From a virus, in the IMG/VR virus record IMGVR_UViG_3300020595_000016, positions 42,856 through 106,855 of that record: DNA of 64,000 nucleotides, one strand, 5' to 3'. Position 1 is the first letter of the stretch; every line of letters starts with the position of its first letter. Shown piece after piece: positions 23,920 to 32,912 of this stretch. Under the pieces are notes generated by a model, which saw only the letters and a list, made by a program, of their open reading frames with translations, had not been told where the DNA came from and ran no database searches. A program made the translations under genes and the position numbers.

Positions 23920-24857
23920 ATTGATTCTATCATATCCCTTAAAATATAGTCGTCTCTGTCGATATAAATAGCTTGTTCTTTTCTTTGTTGAAAGATATTT
24001 CTTGGCATTGTTCCGACATCTTCATAGCCTTCAACATCTATTTTATAAAGCTCAATATCGTATTTAAGAAGCATCTGAATAATCCTGCGTTCTTTCGTTG
24101 CGGCGTCAGGGTCAAGTGCGATGTAGACGGGTGTATCGTTTCGTACGATTTTCCGCAGTAATTTGGAGCCCGGGCGCAAGGTTGAGCCCAGTATAGGAAC
24201 GGAATTTCCGGCGACCAGTGCATCAAATATCCCCTCTACTAGAACCAAATCAGTGTTCCAATCAATAAATAGTTCATTAAATATAATATCTTTTGAGGCT
24301 TTTGGGTTCTTGTATTTATATGTGTCACCGTTATACGTGCGGGCTACAAAGTAGTTACAATCTCCGTCATCATCAAAAGACGGTATAATGATCCTGTTCC
24401 TATATTCGCCACTGAAACAGTACCCAATTTTCCATTTAAGTATATCTTCTTTGGAAATTCTCCTGCCTGAAAGATATCTATGGGCATATATTCCGGTGGC
24501 CGGAATATCTTTGTTAGTCAGGCTTATGAATTCTTCCGGGAGTTCAAGTTTCGTCTTGTCTTCTCTACGGACTGGCTCCATAAAGAGATCAGCAAATCTC
24601 TCAAGATCAGCCCGGTCTGAAGTTCCGTCCCATTTTTGTAATTGTGAATACGAACCAAAACGTCTAACAAGGCGCCTAATATTGCGACTGCGATAATCAC
24701 AAATCCAACAATGAAAAGCATTTTTATCCAAGTTAACAGCGAGCTTATACTTTCTGTGATTGCACGCAGGGCACCTGAAATAAAGTTCACTTTTGCCTGT
24801 TTGCCGGTAGTCCCCAATAACTTCATTTAAAATCTTTATCGCTTCTTTCTTGTTCAC
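23916..24857 (-). CDS. DNA primase, zinc-finger plus TOPRIM (gp61/DnaG type)
   Basis: A 313-residue primase. Cys29, Cys32, Cys50 and Cys53 (CPAC and CWIC) form the zinc-binding start that reads the template. RNRIIIPSFDDDG (153-165) is the usual RNA-polymerase-domain entry. LVLVEGIFDAL (204-214) with Glu208 and ALDPDA (247-252) with Asp249 and Asp251 form the TOPRIM metal site. In T4 the primase works with the gp41 helicase to make lagging-strand primers. It starts with GTG behind GAGG and follows a sigma70 promoter. The length is close to that of T4 gp61 (342). Confidence 0.9.
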   Translation of the reverse strand: MNKKEAIKILNEVIGDYRQTGKSELYFRCPACNHRKYKLAVNLDKNAFHCWICDYRSRNIRRLVRRFGSYSQLQKWDGTSDRADLERFADLFMEPVRREDKTKLELPEEFISLTNKDIPATGIYAHRYLSGRRISKEDILKWKIGYCFSGEYRNRIIIPSFDDDGDCNYFVARTYNGDTYKYKNPKASKDIIFNELFIDWNTDLVLVEGIFDALVAGNSVPILGSTLRPGSKLLRKIVRNDTPVYIALDPDAATKERRIIQMLLKYDIELYKIDVEGYEDVGTMPRNIFQQRKEQAIYIDRDDYILRDMIESI

Positions 24858-24871
24858 AAGACCTCAGTGAT

Positions 24872-24900
24872 AGTATAATAGATCAAAACCACAAAGTCAA
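24872..24900 (-). promoter_or_regulatory. Sigma70-type promoter for the primase operon
   Basis: TTGACT (24900-24895), a 17-base spacer and TATACT (24877-24872), 15 bases before the GTG of the primase. One mismatch to consensus in each box. It starts right after the terminator of the isomerase gene. Confidence 0.85.
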
Positions 24901-24901
24901 C

Positions 24902-24927
24902 AAAAAACGATCATTTAAGCGATCGTT
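24902..24927 (-). terminator. Intrinsic terminator after the isomerase gene
   Basis: On the minus strand AACGATC (24927-24921) and GATCGTT (24912-24906) form a 7-bp stem with an 8-base loop, running into six T residues. CAACAA/TTGTTG can extend the pairing. It separates the isomerase unit from the primase operon. Confidence 0.85.
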
Positions 24928-24949
24928 AATTGTTGACTGTTAGTTTTAA

Positions 24950-25519
24950 TTAAACACTAAGTGCGTCTATAATTTGGGCTTTAGTAGACTTTGTGTTTAC
25001 TGGGAGGCCCTGCTCTTTTGCTAGCTTAAGTAACTCTGCCTTCTTCATTGAAGCACTCCAATTGGCATTCACCGGTGCTGCATCGGTTGTGGCCCCTTCG
25101 ATTGAAACTAGCTCAATTTCGAAATTCAAGACCTGGCCAGCTAAGGGGTGATTGAAATCTAAGTTTACAATATCCTCTTCAACTGAATCAATCTTGGCAA
25201 CAAACGGGCCGCGCGGGCCATTTCCTTGTACCATTAAGCCGGCTTCAAAAACAAAGTCTTCGCCGAATGCATCCTTTGGAACTGGGCGTACGCCCTCCGG
25301 GTCGACCGGCCCATATGCTTCCTCTGGCTGTAGAGTGATAGTTTTGCTATCACCCTCAGTCATACCAAAAAGCGCGTCGGTAAAACCTCTAATGATGCGC
25401 GGTGAACCAACCTCAAAATCTAAAGTGTGTCCACGCGTGCGAGAATTGTCAAATTCGGTACCATCCTCTAAAGTACCTTTATAATGCACCTTTACATTGG
25501 TGCCAGTTTCTACTCTCAT
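24950..25519 (-). CDS. SlyD-like FKBP peptidyl-prolyl isomerase with C-terminal SAP/Rho-N-like end
   Basis: A 189-residue protein. VKVHYKGTLEDGTEFDNS (9-26) and PRIIRGFTDALFGMTEGD (40-57) form the FKBP core. The insert (about 65-120) and DFNHPLAGQVLNFEIELV match the SlyD/FkpB chaperone class. The last 35 residues (KKAELLKLAKEQGLPVNTKSTKAQIIDAL) look like a SAP or Rho N-terminal helix-turn-helix-like motif, not present in SlyD. The enzyme isomerises Xaa-Pro bonds and helps folding. The added end may hold it near nucleic acid or a partner; this is inference. It forms its own transcription unit: sigma70 promoter, strong Shine-Dalgarno CAGGAG and its own terminator. Confidence 0.88.
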   Translation of the reverse strand: MRVETGTNVKVHYKGTLEDGTEFDNSRTRGHTLDFEVGSPRIIRGFTDALFGMTEGDSKTITLQPEEAYGPVDPEGVRPVPKDAFGEDFVFEAGLMVQGNGPRGPFVAKIDSVEEDIVNLDFNHPLAGQVLNFEIELVSIEGATTDAAPVNANWSASMKKAELLKLAKEQGLPVNTKSTKAQIIDALSV

Positions 25520-25564
25520 TATTTCTCCTGTTAATTATGAAAGATGTTGTTGATTAACAACAGT

Positions 25565-25593
25565 ACTATAACATGCTCATTCTTGCATGTCAA
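25565..25593 (-). promoter_or_regulatory. Sigma70-type promoter for the isomerase gene
   Basis: TTGACA (25593-25588), a 17-base spacer and TATAGT (25570-25565). The -35 box lies inside the last codons of the resolvase gene. A GTTGTT-AATC-AACAAC inverted repeat between -10 and start could be a leader hairpin or operator. Confidence 0.82.
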
Positions 25594-26152
25594 ATTGTTT
25601 TTCTATTATATCACCAGCTTTTGCAACAATTATTGCGTCGGCTCGATCGTAAGATTCTGGCTTCGGGTTGCCAAACTTGGTGTATTCTACTTTGAATGCA
25701 CTCTCAGTATCTAAAAGGTGCTTTAAAACCACTTCTTTCGCCTTCTGGCCGCGTGGAATCTTTATTCCGCAGTGTTTCCGTGCCTGGGTTGCTAGAACGT
25801 ATTGTGGCTCAATTGAGAACATTTCATAAATAATCCAAGAAACTATCCCGTTAAACCTCTGAAGGGTAGCCATAGTTTTTGCTGAAGAACCCCCTGAGTT
25901 AAAAAACGTAAACGGTTGTTCAATGTATATTTTACTAATTGGAAAATCAGAGTGCCCGAAACGAAAGTCACTATCTGACTGATCTAATTGGTAATTCTCA
26001 TAAAGGTCTAAAAGATATTCGCTCAGTACTTCAGCTTTCTTAAAGATATTCTTGTGTTTGCGAAGATCAATCGAACTGTAGTGCAGTAACTGGCCATCCG
26101 CTACCACTGCAAATCCTGTAATACTTGTAGATACATCAACTCCTAGGATCAT
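25577..26152 (-). CDS. RuvC-like Holliday-junction resolvase
   Basis: A 191-residue RNase-H-fold nuclease. ILGVDVSTSITGFAV carries Asp6, YIEQP carries Glu78, and YDRADAIIVA carries Asp169 and Asp172. This is the usual four-acid metal site of the RuvC family. GIKIPRGQKAKEVVLKHL (130-147) is also typical of phage RuvC-like resolvases. T4 uses the unrelated endonuclease VII for this job, so RuvC-like use here is a lineage trait. It would resolve branched DNA before packaging, next to the recombination nuclease. It overlaps the upstream HExxH gene at a shared base. Confidence 0.85.
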   Translation of the reverse strand: MILGVDVSTSITGFAVVADGQLLHYSSIDLRKHKNIFKKAEVLSEYLLDLYENYQLDQSDSDFRFGHSDFPISKIYIEQPFTFFNSGGSSAKTMATLQRFNGIVSWIIYEMFSIEPQYVLATQARKHCGIKIPRGQKAKEVVLKHLLDTESAFKVEYTKFGNPKPESYDRADAIIVAKAGDIIEKQFDMQE

Positions 26153-26493
26153 TACACACTATATTTTTTCCAGTTGTTTCTGTCTCTTGTTTGGATATAT
26201 CCCAAATCATCTTCATTTGAGTAAGCCTCCTGCTCGAACCTGATTTTTCGATAAGCTTCTTCTTTGTCTTTATATTTTACCACACCTTTTAGGTAATCGT
26301 ATACGTATAAAAAATAAAATCCAACTAAATATAATTCTTTTTGTTGCTCAAAGTGAATTAATTCGTGATTCATCGTTAATTCATCTAAGTCCTCAGAAGA
26401 AACTATAAACGGGAATAAGGTAATTGCGTAAACACTTATCACCCACGAAGCCATCTTAGTGATAAATTTTGACTTTATAAGTATCGGATTCAT
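26152..26493 (-). CDS. Small HExxH metallopeptidase-like membrane protein
   Basis: A 113-residue protein. MNHELIHFEQQKEL (41-54) contains His43-Glu44-x-x-His47, the zinc peptidase motif. RFEQEAYSNEDDLG near residue 90 offers a possible third ligand (Glu). Hydrophobic stretches at about 13-33 and 57-65 suggest membrane contact. Such mini-gluzincin-type proteins exist in phages, with unknown substrates. It abuts the resolvase gene and follows a structural gene. It could process a virion or host membrane protein or be non-catalytic. Activity is not proven from sequence. Confidence 0.6.
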   Translation of the reverse strand: MNPILIKSKFITKMASWVISVYAITLFPFIVSSEDLDELTMNHELIHFEQQKELYLVGFYFLYVYDYLKGVVKYKDKEEAYRKIRFEQEAYSNEDDLGYIQTRDRNNWKKYSV

Positions 26494-26497
26494 GATA

Positions 26498-27904
26498 CTA
26501 AATATCTAATTTAATCTTAAACGTCATGTCTTGTGTTTCTTTTTTCAAAACCGGTGTCGCCAAAGAGGCAATTCCAATTAAGTTTTTAGAATCATCGTAA
26601 ATTGCAACTTTAGATATATAAACTTGGCGTTCAAAAGAAGCTGAGTGGGCCGCGTAACTTGAACTAACTGTGTTAAAGGTCATTCTTTCTGGGTTCTCTT
26701 CGTACAAGAAAGAAGACGTAACTCTTGTGAGTTCTTGGCCAAACTGTGCATATGTGGGGTTGTTCGAATAATTCGATTCTCCCTTGCCAGTTCGGGCAAA
26801 CATAGTCATGACTTGGGTATCAGTAGAACCTTCAAAATTCATAGAAAAGGCAGCGTTAAACAGTGATGAATGAGCAGTGCTCTTGTTAACTATATCTGCG
26901 GCAGCACCCGTTTCGTTGGCGCCGGCGGCCCAGTAAATCCATTTTGGATAATCTCTGGCGGCAGCTGGTAAAACACCGACCGTATCAGATTCAGCCAGGT
27001 TCCATGAACCGGTTAACATCACAAACCCTTGATCATAGAGTATGGTTCCAGCAACCGCGCCAATGTGGTTGCCACCTAACATGCCGCCTTGAGAGGACGA
27101 AAATGCGCCCGAGACCTGTATTAGCTCACCATTTCTTTTCGTGTCCCTAAGTTCTCCCAGAAGACTTCCAGTATAATACCACTTGAGTGAGACTGAACCG
27201 GGCTTTATGGTCTTGCCATAAAAAATTGAAGGAATGGATATTAAATTTAATTTTTGGCCCTCTTTATTAAACCCATTACAATCGTGGGCGCCTAGGCTAC
27301 CTACTGCGCCGCGGCCGCGACAACCATTTGAAGTAGGGTCGCTTGGTGTAACTGACGAACTAACTTTGTAATGGTAGCTTCTTATCGAATTGTATTCAAG
27401 TTTGTTTTTTAAAGAGTAAAAGTGACGGTGTTTAGGGGCGCAGGCTTCTAACTCAGAGCTGTCTAAAGCTTCATCAACTTTTTTACACCCGGGGCCGACA
27501 ACTTTTGCAATCGGATCGGGCATCCATTCTCTCGTAATCGATGCCGACAAGGGGTAGTTACTCGTAAGTATCGCCCCGACATCAGCGCCTGACCATTCAT
27601 TTGGCGCTGAGGCATCGCCAGCTGTCTTGAAGCTAGTCCTTGATGTGTTCTTGTTTATGTATGGGAACATAAAAGGGTTGCTTGATCCATTACGATCTAT
27701 GTTGTATTCGTAAAGGCTAATATAACCAGTGTACTTTTCGTTATGTCGACCAACGGACAATATCGTTTCTGGGTTGAACTGGCCTGCTCTCGTTGGCGTA
27801 TTATTGTAATAAACTTTTGCGTCATAAATAAAGAACTCACTTTTGGGGTGAGTCCTCATCGTGTTTATTATTATGTCTTTATTCTTGAACTTCTTGTAGG
27901 ACAT
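26498..27904 (-). CDS. Tail/baseplate structural protein (paralogue of next gene)
   Basis: A 468-residue beta-rich protein starting MSYKKFKNKDIIINTMRTHP. The C-terminal 130 residues have NYSNNPTYAQFG, QVYISKVAIYDDSKNLIGIASL and a final TFKIKLDI. The same pattern (NYTSNPTYV, TYITTVGLYSS, LLAIAKLSEP, RVRLDY) closes the neighbour at 27907-29037. The gene pair thus descends from a duplication at least in this domain. It stands at the end of the tail operon, so I infer a virion component of baseplate or tail; the position in the particle is unknown. Confidence 0.65.
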   Translation of the reverse strand: MSYKKFKNKDIIINTMRTHPKSEFFIYDAKVYYNNTPTRAGQFNPETILSVGRHNEKYTGYISLYEYNIDRNGSSNPFMFPYINKNTSRTSFKTAGDASAPNEWSGADVGAILTSNYPLSASITREWMPDPIAKVVGPGCKKVDEALDSSELEACAPKHRHFYSLKNKLEYNSIRSYHYKVSSSVTPSDPTSNGCRGRGAVGSLGAHDCNGFNKEGQKLNLISIPSIFYGKTIKPGSVSLKWYYTGSLLGELRDTKRNGELIQVSGAFSSSQGGMLGGNHIGAVAGTILYDQGFVMLTGSWNLAESDTVGVLPAAARDYPKWIYWAAGANETGAAADIVNKSTAHSSLFNAAFSMNFEGSTDTQVMTMFARTGKGESNYSNNPTYAQFGQELTRVTSSFLYEENPERMTFNTVSSSYAAHSASFERQVYISKVAIYDDSKNLIGIASLATPVLKKETQDMTFKIKLDI

Positions 27905-27906
27905 TT

Positions 27907-29037
27907 TTAATAGTCCAGTCTGACTCTCAGCGTAATCTCATTCGAAGGATCTTTCTTCAGAGGTTCAGAAAGCTTAGCAATCGCTAATAGTTCGTTAGCA
28001 GAACTATAAAGGCCAACAGTCGTTATATAAGTTTTGGGCTCATCGGCCGCGACATTCTTAACTACAATCTTGCTGCCACTCACGTATGTCGGATTAGACG
28101 TATAATTAAACTTGTTGTGTGGCGCACGACAGAAGTAAATTGTTGAATTAATTTCTGTGTTGTTGTTGAAGGAAATATTTCTAATTCTGCGCCTTATCGC
28201 ATTGCAACTGCCACTAATCGAGGCTGAGACATATGCGTTACCGATTCCTCTTTTTGTTCCATTCGATTCAATAAAGAAATCAGAATCTTTGTTCGAGAAA
28301 ACAGACGCGGTTAATACAACAATACCAGCTTGATAGAATACAACACCCTTGGCGATAGATCCCGTGCCTAAGCCGGTTTGGGCGGTACCTCCGCCGGCAG
28401 TCTGGAAAAGTACACCATAGTCTCCACCGTTGGAATTACCAGTTCCGGTTTCGGCTGACGAAGCCGAGACATCGGATAGTGTCATCGAAGATGTAAAAGC
28501 ACCTCCGCCGACAACCCCGAAAGGATCCGTCCAGGAACCGGTACCAAGAATCATGCTAAATGAACCTTTCTTGATTTGGTCTTTTACAAGTAATCTTGAG
28601 AAGTTAACAAACACTACTTCTTTCATTTGGTTGTTGTTATCAGCAAAATTTAAATCAGATTCAAAAATTTCTACTGTGTTAGCACTCCCTGTATAACCTA
28701 ATAAAACTTGTGCAAATTGATTGTACATATTTATCTTTTTAGAGTTTTGGACTCCAGGGTTTAAGCCGCCTGCAACTGCTGAAGCAGAAAAAGCTGACGA
28801 TTCGTCGTAGCCAACCGTAATATCAAAAATGTGGTTAGCGGATGAACTCAAGTAAGGATAATCGTATACCGACTGAAACATACCGTGCGAATAGTTTTTA
28901 ATATTGTGTTCGCTTCTATATGTCCCATACGTGCCGCTTACAATTGTTCCGGTTAGAGGGAGAGCTTCATGTAAAACAGTACGGGTAGTTGTGATATCTG
29001 TAGTTGTGTTTAAGGGTTCATAGTTAATTACTGGCAT
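27907..29037 (-). CDS. Tail/baseplate structural protein
   Basis: A 376-residue beta-rich protein starting MPVINYEPLNTTTDIT, with a very Gly/Ser/Thr-rich middle (for example GGGTAQTGLGTGSIAKG). The C-terminal domain is shared with the following gene at 26498-27904. It is two bases upstream of that gene, so the pair is probably cotranslated. There is no enzyme motif or signal peptide. Similar proteins are common in marine T4-like phages and are taken as virion proteins; I cannot assign a site in the particle. Confidence 0.65.
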   Translation of the reverse strand: MPVINYEPLNTTTDITTTRTVLHEALPLTGTIVSGTYGTYRSEHNIKNYSHGMFQSVYDYPYLSSSANHIFDITVGYDESSAFSASAVAGGLNPGVQNSKKINMYNQFAQVLLGYTGSANTVEIFESDLNFADNNNQMKEVVFVNFSRLLVKDQIKKGSFSMILGTGSWTDPFGVVGGGAFTSSMTLSDVSASSAETGTGNSNGGDYGVLFQTAGGGTAQTGLGTGSIAKGVVFYQAGIVVLTASVFSNKDSDFFIESNGTKRGIGNAYVSASISGSCNAIRRRIRNISFNNNTEINSTIYFCRAPHNKFNYTSNPTYVSGSKIVVKNVAADEPKTYITTVGLYSSANELLAIAKLSEPLKKDPSNEITLRVRLDY

Positions 29038-29050
29038 TTATTTACTCCGA

Positions 29051-30043
29051 TTATGATCCTGCGTATCTTATGATTCTTACTGGTATTTGCAGCTGAGCTG
29101 TAGTTGCTGAGCCGATGACATACACTTGTGTGTCAATGTAATCATACTTGTCCGAGCCACCAAAAATAGTCTGATCAGTCGAGCCAAATAAGCTGTATTT
29201 AGTACTTCTTGTACCAGTAGATGTAGCGGCCAACTCCCCTGTGACTGTTAGGCCCAAAGCGATTACGGTACCGCGGGGGCCTGAAATGGCCGAAAGCGCG
29301 GTGTCAGAGGTAGCTGTATCGTAAAAGTAGATTAAGTTCGCCAAGGCCCGGGCATTAAAGGTGCTATAGTTGTCAAGCACGGCTGTGGTACTAACGCTGG
29401 TTCCGGTTCTCAACGGAAACAAGTTAGATTCTAAAGCGCCGGCGGTGTTGTTTCTGAAAAAACCACTTGGATTGTTGCTTGAGATGCCACCGACAAAACG
29501 ATTATCAGCATATATCTGATAATTCTGGTCTAGAAGGTTAGTGTTGATTATATAAGTAGCTCTGTTGGTTGAGTCGCCTTTCAAGTCGACTGTGTTCAAG
29601 CCAGACTCAACGATAATTGCGTTGTCTGACGTTGCTCCCGATTCCATGCGATACTTTGTATCTCCAAACGTCGTGCTAAGCTTGGAAGTCGTTTCGCTGT
29701 TCGCTGCAAGATAGTAGACACTCCCGGTTGCGTGCACGGCGTTTTTAACTTTGTTGTTGATCTCCAGCTCTGGCAGATATAGTAAGTCCGTCCGAGTATA
29801 CGATAAAAGTCCGTAGTTGATATTTGCGTTCGTTTGAGTGAATGCTTCAAATACGGGCGTTTGCATGATTTCTAAATCAGTGTAAGCTGAGCCTGTGTTA
29901 AGGGTGTATAACCCATAGTCAATCTCGTCATCACCAAGTGCGAATTTTGTTATTCTGAATCTTCCTTGGGCCATTCTTCTGCGCCCTAAATCGGTTAATA
30001 CGGCGTCGAGAATGATGTCACCGGAATTATCTAAAAAAGCCAT
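29051..30043 (-). CDS. Virion structural protein, conserved N-terminus
   Basis: A 330-residue protein starting MAFLDNSGDIILDAVLTDLG, then GRRRMAQGRFRITKFALGDDEIDYG. This start is one I associate with structural proteins of marine myoviruses. The rest is beta-rich with repeated Ser/Thr and Asn, as in tail-associated proteins. The start codon follows a strong Shine-Dalgarno (AGGAGAGG) and a CTATTTA element in the 37-base gap. It is probably a baseplate or tail component. Confidence 0.65.
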   Translation of the reverse strand: MAFLDNSGDIILDAVLTDLGRRRMAQGRFRITKFALGDDEIDYGLYTLNTGSAYTDLEIMQTPVFEAFTQTNANINYGLLSYTRTDLLYLPELEINNKVKNAVHATGSVYYLAANSETTSKLSTTFGDTKYRMESGATSDNAIIVESGLNTVDLKGDSTNRATYIINTNLLDQNYQIYADNRFVGGISSNNPSGFFRNNTAGALESNLFPLRTGTSVSTTAVLDNYSTFNARALANLIYFYDTATSDTALSAISGPRGTVIALGLTVTGELAATSTGTRSTKYSLFGSTDQTIFGGSDKYDYIDTQVYVIGSATTAQLQIPVRIIRYAGS

Positions 30044-30060
30044 TAATTGTCCTCTCCTAT

Positions 30061-30067
30061 TAAATAG
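30061..30067 (-). promoter_or_regulatory. CTATTTA element before a structural gene
   Basis: The coding strand reads ATAACTATTTAATAGGAGAGG, 18-24 bases before the ATG at 30043, almost touching the Shine-Dalgarno. If it is a promoter, the leader is very short. Confidence 0.4.
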
Positions 30068-30080
30068 TTATATTTTTTGT

Positions 30081-32912
30081 TTATTCACTGTTCAAGTTAT
30101 AAGTAATGTTCAAATCTATTTTTTTGCTAGTTTTCTTGGAAGTTAACCTAAGCTTGAAGGTCTTGCCCCAAATTAAACTTTCCGCAGTTCCAATATTTAA
30201 ATTTCTTAATTGTGAATATGCATCTTTGTTAAAATCTATATTTTCAGTATCTAGGGCGATTTGGGATAAATTGGGTTGGATGTGTATCAACTTCTTTATA
30301 TTCTTTGAAGTATTAATATATATATCTTCTGATAAATCTTCTTCATACAAGGTGTTAAATACTGCATACTTATACCCACCGTCATCAACTAATTCAGCAG
30401 CATAAACTTCTGATACATGGCCAAAGGTGTTTTGCTCTGTAATCGCTCTAAACAAATAATAATATTTTTGATTCGTTTTAATCTTATCATAAAAATTCTC
30501 AGATGAGTAGGTTTGTTTTGTATTTTCTATTTTTAAATCTACCGTCTGGTGAAGTTTATCAGCAAAATCTCTATACGAGGTTGGACGTGTTTCGGTTCTA
30601 AATACCTGAAAGTATCTTATTCTTGAGATTGGCTCGGGTGTCACGACCTCATTCTCTAAAAGATCGTTGGAAGATAAATATGATTCTTTTTGTTGTGCGT
30701 CTGATTCTAAAATTATTTTTGGATATGCTGATTCAAGCTGAGTTTCGTAATTTATAAAGAAGCCAATTCTTTGAGAATCGTCCATTACTTGAAAAGGTGA
30801 GACGTCCAATATAGTAGCTGGGTTATCTTGCACTCTTATTTTTTTAGCAAAAATAGGAATTTCTTTAATTCGCACTGAAGGCTGTACGTTAAAACTACAG
30901 TCTGCAAGAAACTGGTTATAGTCTTTAATCTGGGCGCTCGTTCTAAATTCGTTGCCCATATCATCATTAATTTGAAAATCGCTTCCTTTCGCCTCATTGC
31001 TTAGAGGATCGAAAAACTCAATACAATATCTGTCATGCTCACCTTCATCGGTTAACGTAGTGCCAATTATTCTTGATATTTTTAAATTATCTACTTTGTA
31101 GCGATACCCAGTCACTGCCACATACGCATAGACTATATAAGTATAGTCCTCGCCGTATTTTACTTGCGTGTCAGTAAAATGGATTCCGCGGCCGCCGAAT
31201 TGTGTATCAAGTTCCTTTGAATTAATAAAAAAGAAGTTTTGTAATGCGGCGCGAGATGCATCGGCTGCTGCCGGATTGGAAGCTATTTTTTGTATTCGAT
31301 AGGCTATTGTTTCGTTGCTCTTTGGGTCTTGTGCGCTATTACAAAAGTTAACATAGTCTATCAGGTCTGTTCCGGTGCGCTCAGTATAATCTTCTCTGAG
31401 CGTATGAAGATATTTTTTTAATAACAACAATGAATTGTCAGTGTTTAGATATCTATACACTCCCAGTCCGTCTTTTACAACATCGTTTAGTTTAGTCTTG
31501 TCTCCCACAAAATATAAATTGTTGTTGAAAGAAGTATAATCTCTGTACGCATACAACATTAAATCTGAAAATTCACAGCACCTTAAATAAGAATTTGCTG
31601 ATTGTTCAAGCAAGGTGTCAACATTGCTAGCGGAGCCACTAAAATATTCAGTAGTTTTTATAAATTCGTGATTATAGATTGGAACTTCTGGGACATTATC
31701 CACAAAAGTTTCTTTTAAGACTTTTAGAAATTTCCTAGAAAAGTCTCCGTTGATTATTGTCTCAGTCAAAGGGAGCGCTTTTTTTCTCTGCTCGGGATTG
31801 GTGCCGGCATCAAACGTTGTTAACATTTCGGGATCGCTCATTCGATCGGCTTTGGTAACAATGGTGTTGCGGCCATTATCAGTAGGAAAGCTAATCTCCA
31901 CATAAAAAGGAAATTTGTTCCCTCTTGGAAAAGGGTTACTTTTTATGTACCTTTCGTTTGCCTTCTCATCAAAAAATATATTTTGTAGTGCATAAGTTAT
32001 CTGACCTTCGGTCTCGGATGACAAACGGTTTGTCAACAACGAAGACGTCAGGTATTCATTTAAATTTTTAGAAGGTAGTTCCAGCTCTGACGGGTTTTCA
32101 AAAAATTCCCCTGAATCATCCGTATAAGGTGTGAAGGAGCCGCCTTTTGTTGGATCATCCGAATAAGTCGTATCTAAAAGCGGATTCGGATCTATTTTTC
32201 TTTCGAGCGTTATAAAATCCCATACATAATTTTCTACACCAGCGGGATATTCATCAGTGTCGTGTTCAAAAGTTGTGGTCTCGTCATCAGAATCGCTAAA
32301 AGTGCTCATCATATAGCCATTGGGAATTAATAGTTCGCTTTTCGTACTTATAAAATTTTCATACAGTGGCAAATAAAATTTATATTTATAGTTTATATCT
32401 ATAATTTGGTCAATGTCTTCAGTTGAAATCAGTTTGGCTGATCTTCTTGAATAAGGTGCTTCGTAAGTAAAAGCATAATCTGCAAATTCTTTTTCTGTAA
32501 ATATACCCGGGTAAGCTACACCTTTGTGTACTCCACCGATTAGCAGAGAACGCCACTGTGTATCATCTTGTATCTTGTTTGAATTGCCCGCCAGCCTAAT
32601 TGGGTACTTTCGATTATATGATACGATATCCTCTCTTATTGGGACAATGATTGGTACATCGGCATATGCTTTTCTCATTTGGACATGCTTAAAGGCGCTT
32701 GATTCGTCGACGTCACGGCGCTTGTAGACGATATAGTCATCGCTGGTAGTACCGGGCACGGTTGGGGGGTTGATATCAACAAAATTAACGGTTTGGCCGC
32801 TATCAGTTGTTGCCACATCATAATATCCGCCGCCTAGAGATGTACGCAAGGTGTCGGAAGATCCCGAAAATAAATTTGTGTCTCTAAATGATATTGTTAT
32901 TTTCTTAGACAT
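30081..32912 (-). CDS. Large tail/baseplate structural protein
   Basis: A 943-residue protein starting MSKKITISFRDTNLFSGSSDT at a TGATG overlap with the upstream gene. It has a mixed fold, many Asp/Tyr/Phe, no low-complexity repeat and no membrane segment. Phrases such as YTYIVYAYVAVTGYRY and KYYYLFRAITEQNTFGHVSEVY look like fibronectin-type or similar beta-sandwich domains near residues 585-605 and 810-840. Its place in the baseplate operon supports a virion role. I recognise no specific family. Confidence 0.6.
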   Translation of the reverse strand: MSKKITISFRDTNLFSGSSDTLRTSLGGGYYDVATTDSGQTVNFVDINPPTVPGTTSDDYIVYKRRDVDESSAFKHVQMRKAYADVPIIVPIREDIVSYNRKYPIRLAGNSNKIQDDTQWRSLLIGGVHKGVAYPGIFTEKEFADYAFTYEAPYSRRSAKLISTEDIDQIIDINYKYKFYLPLYENFISTKSELLIPNGYMMSTFSDSDDETTTFEHDTDEYPAGVENYVWDFITLERKIDPNPLLDTTYSDDPTKGGSFTPYTDDSGEFFENPSELELPSKNLNEYLTSSLLTNRLSSETEGQITYALQNIFFDEKANERYIKSNPFPRGNKFPFYVEISFPTDNGRNTIVTKADRMSDPEMLTTFDAGTNPEQRKKALPLTETIINGDFSRKFLKVLKETFVDNVPEVPIYNHEFIKTTEYFSGSASNVDTLLEQSANSYLRCCEFSDLMLYAYRDYTSFNNNLYFVGDKTKLNDVVKDGLGVYRYLNTDNSLLLLKKYLHTLREDYTERTGTDLIDYVNFCNSAQDPKSNETIAYRIQKIASNPAAADASRAALQNFFFINSKELDTQFGGRGIHFTDTQVKYGEDYTYIVYAYVAVTGYRYKVDNLKISRIIGTTLTDEGEHDRYCIEFFDPLSNEAKGSDFQINDDMGNEFRTSAQIKDYNQFLADCSFNVQPSVRIKEIPIFAKKIRVQDNPATILDVSPFQVMDDSQRIGFFINYETQLESAYPKIILESDAQQKESYLSSNDLLENEVVTPEPISRIRYFQVFRTETRPTSYRDFADKLHQTVDLKIENTKQTYSSENFYDKIKTNQKYYYLFRAITEQNTFGHVSEVYAAELVDDGGYKYAVFNTLYEEDLSEDIYINTSKNIKKLIHIQPNLSQIALDTENIDFNKDAYSQLRNLNIGTAESLIWGKTFKLRLTSKKTSKKIDLNITYNLNSE

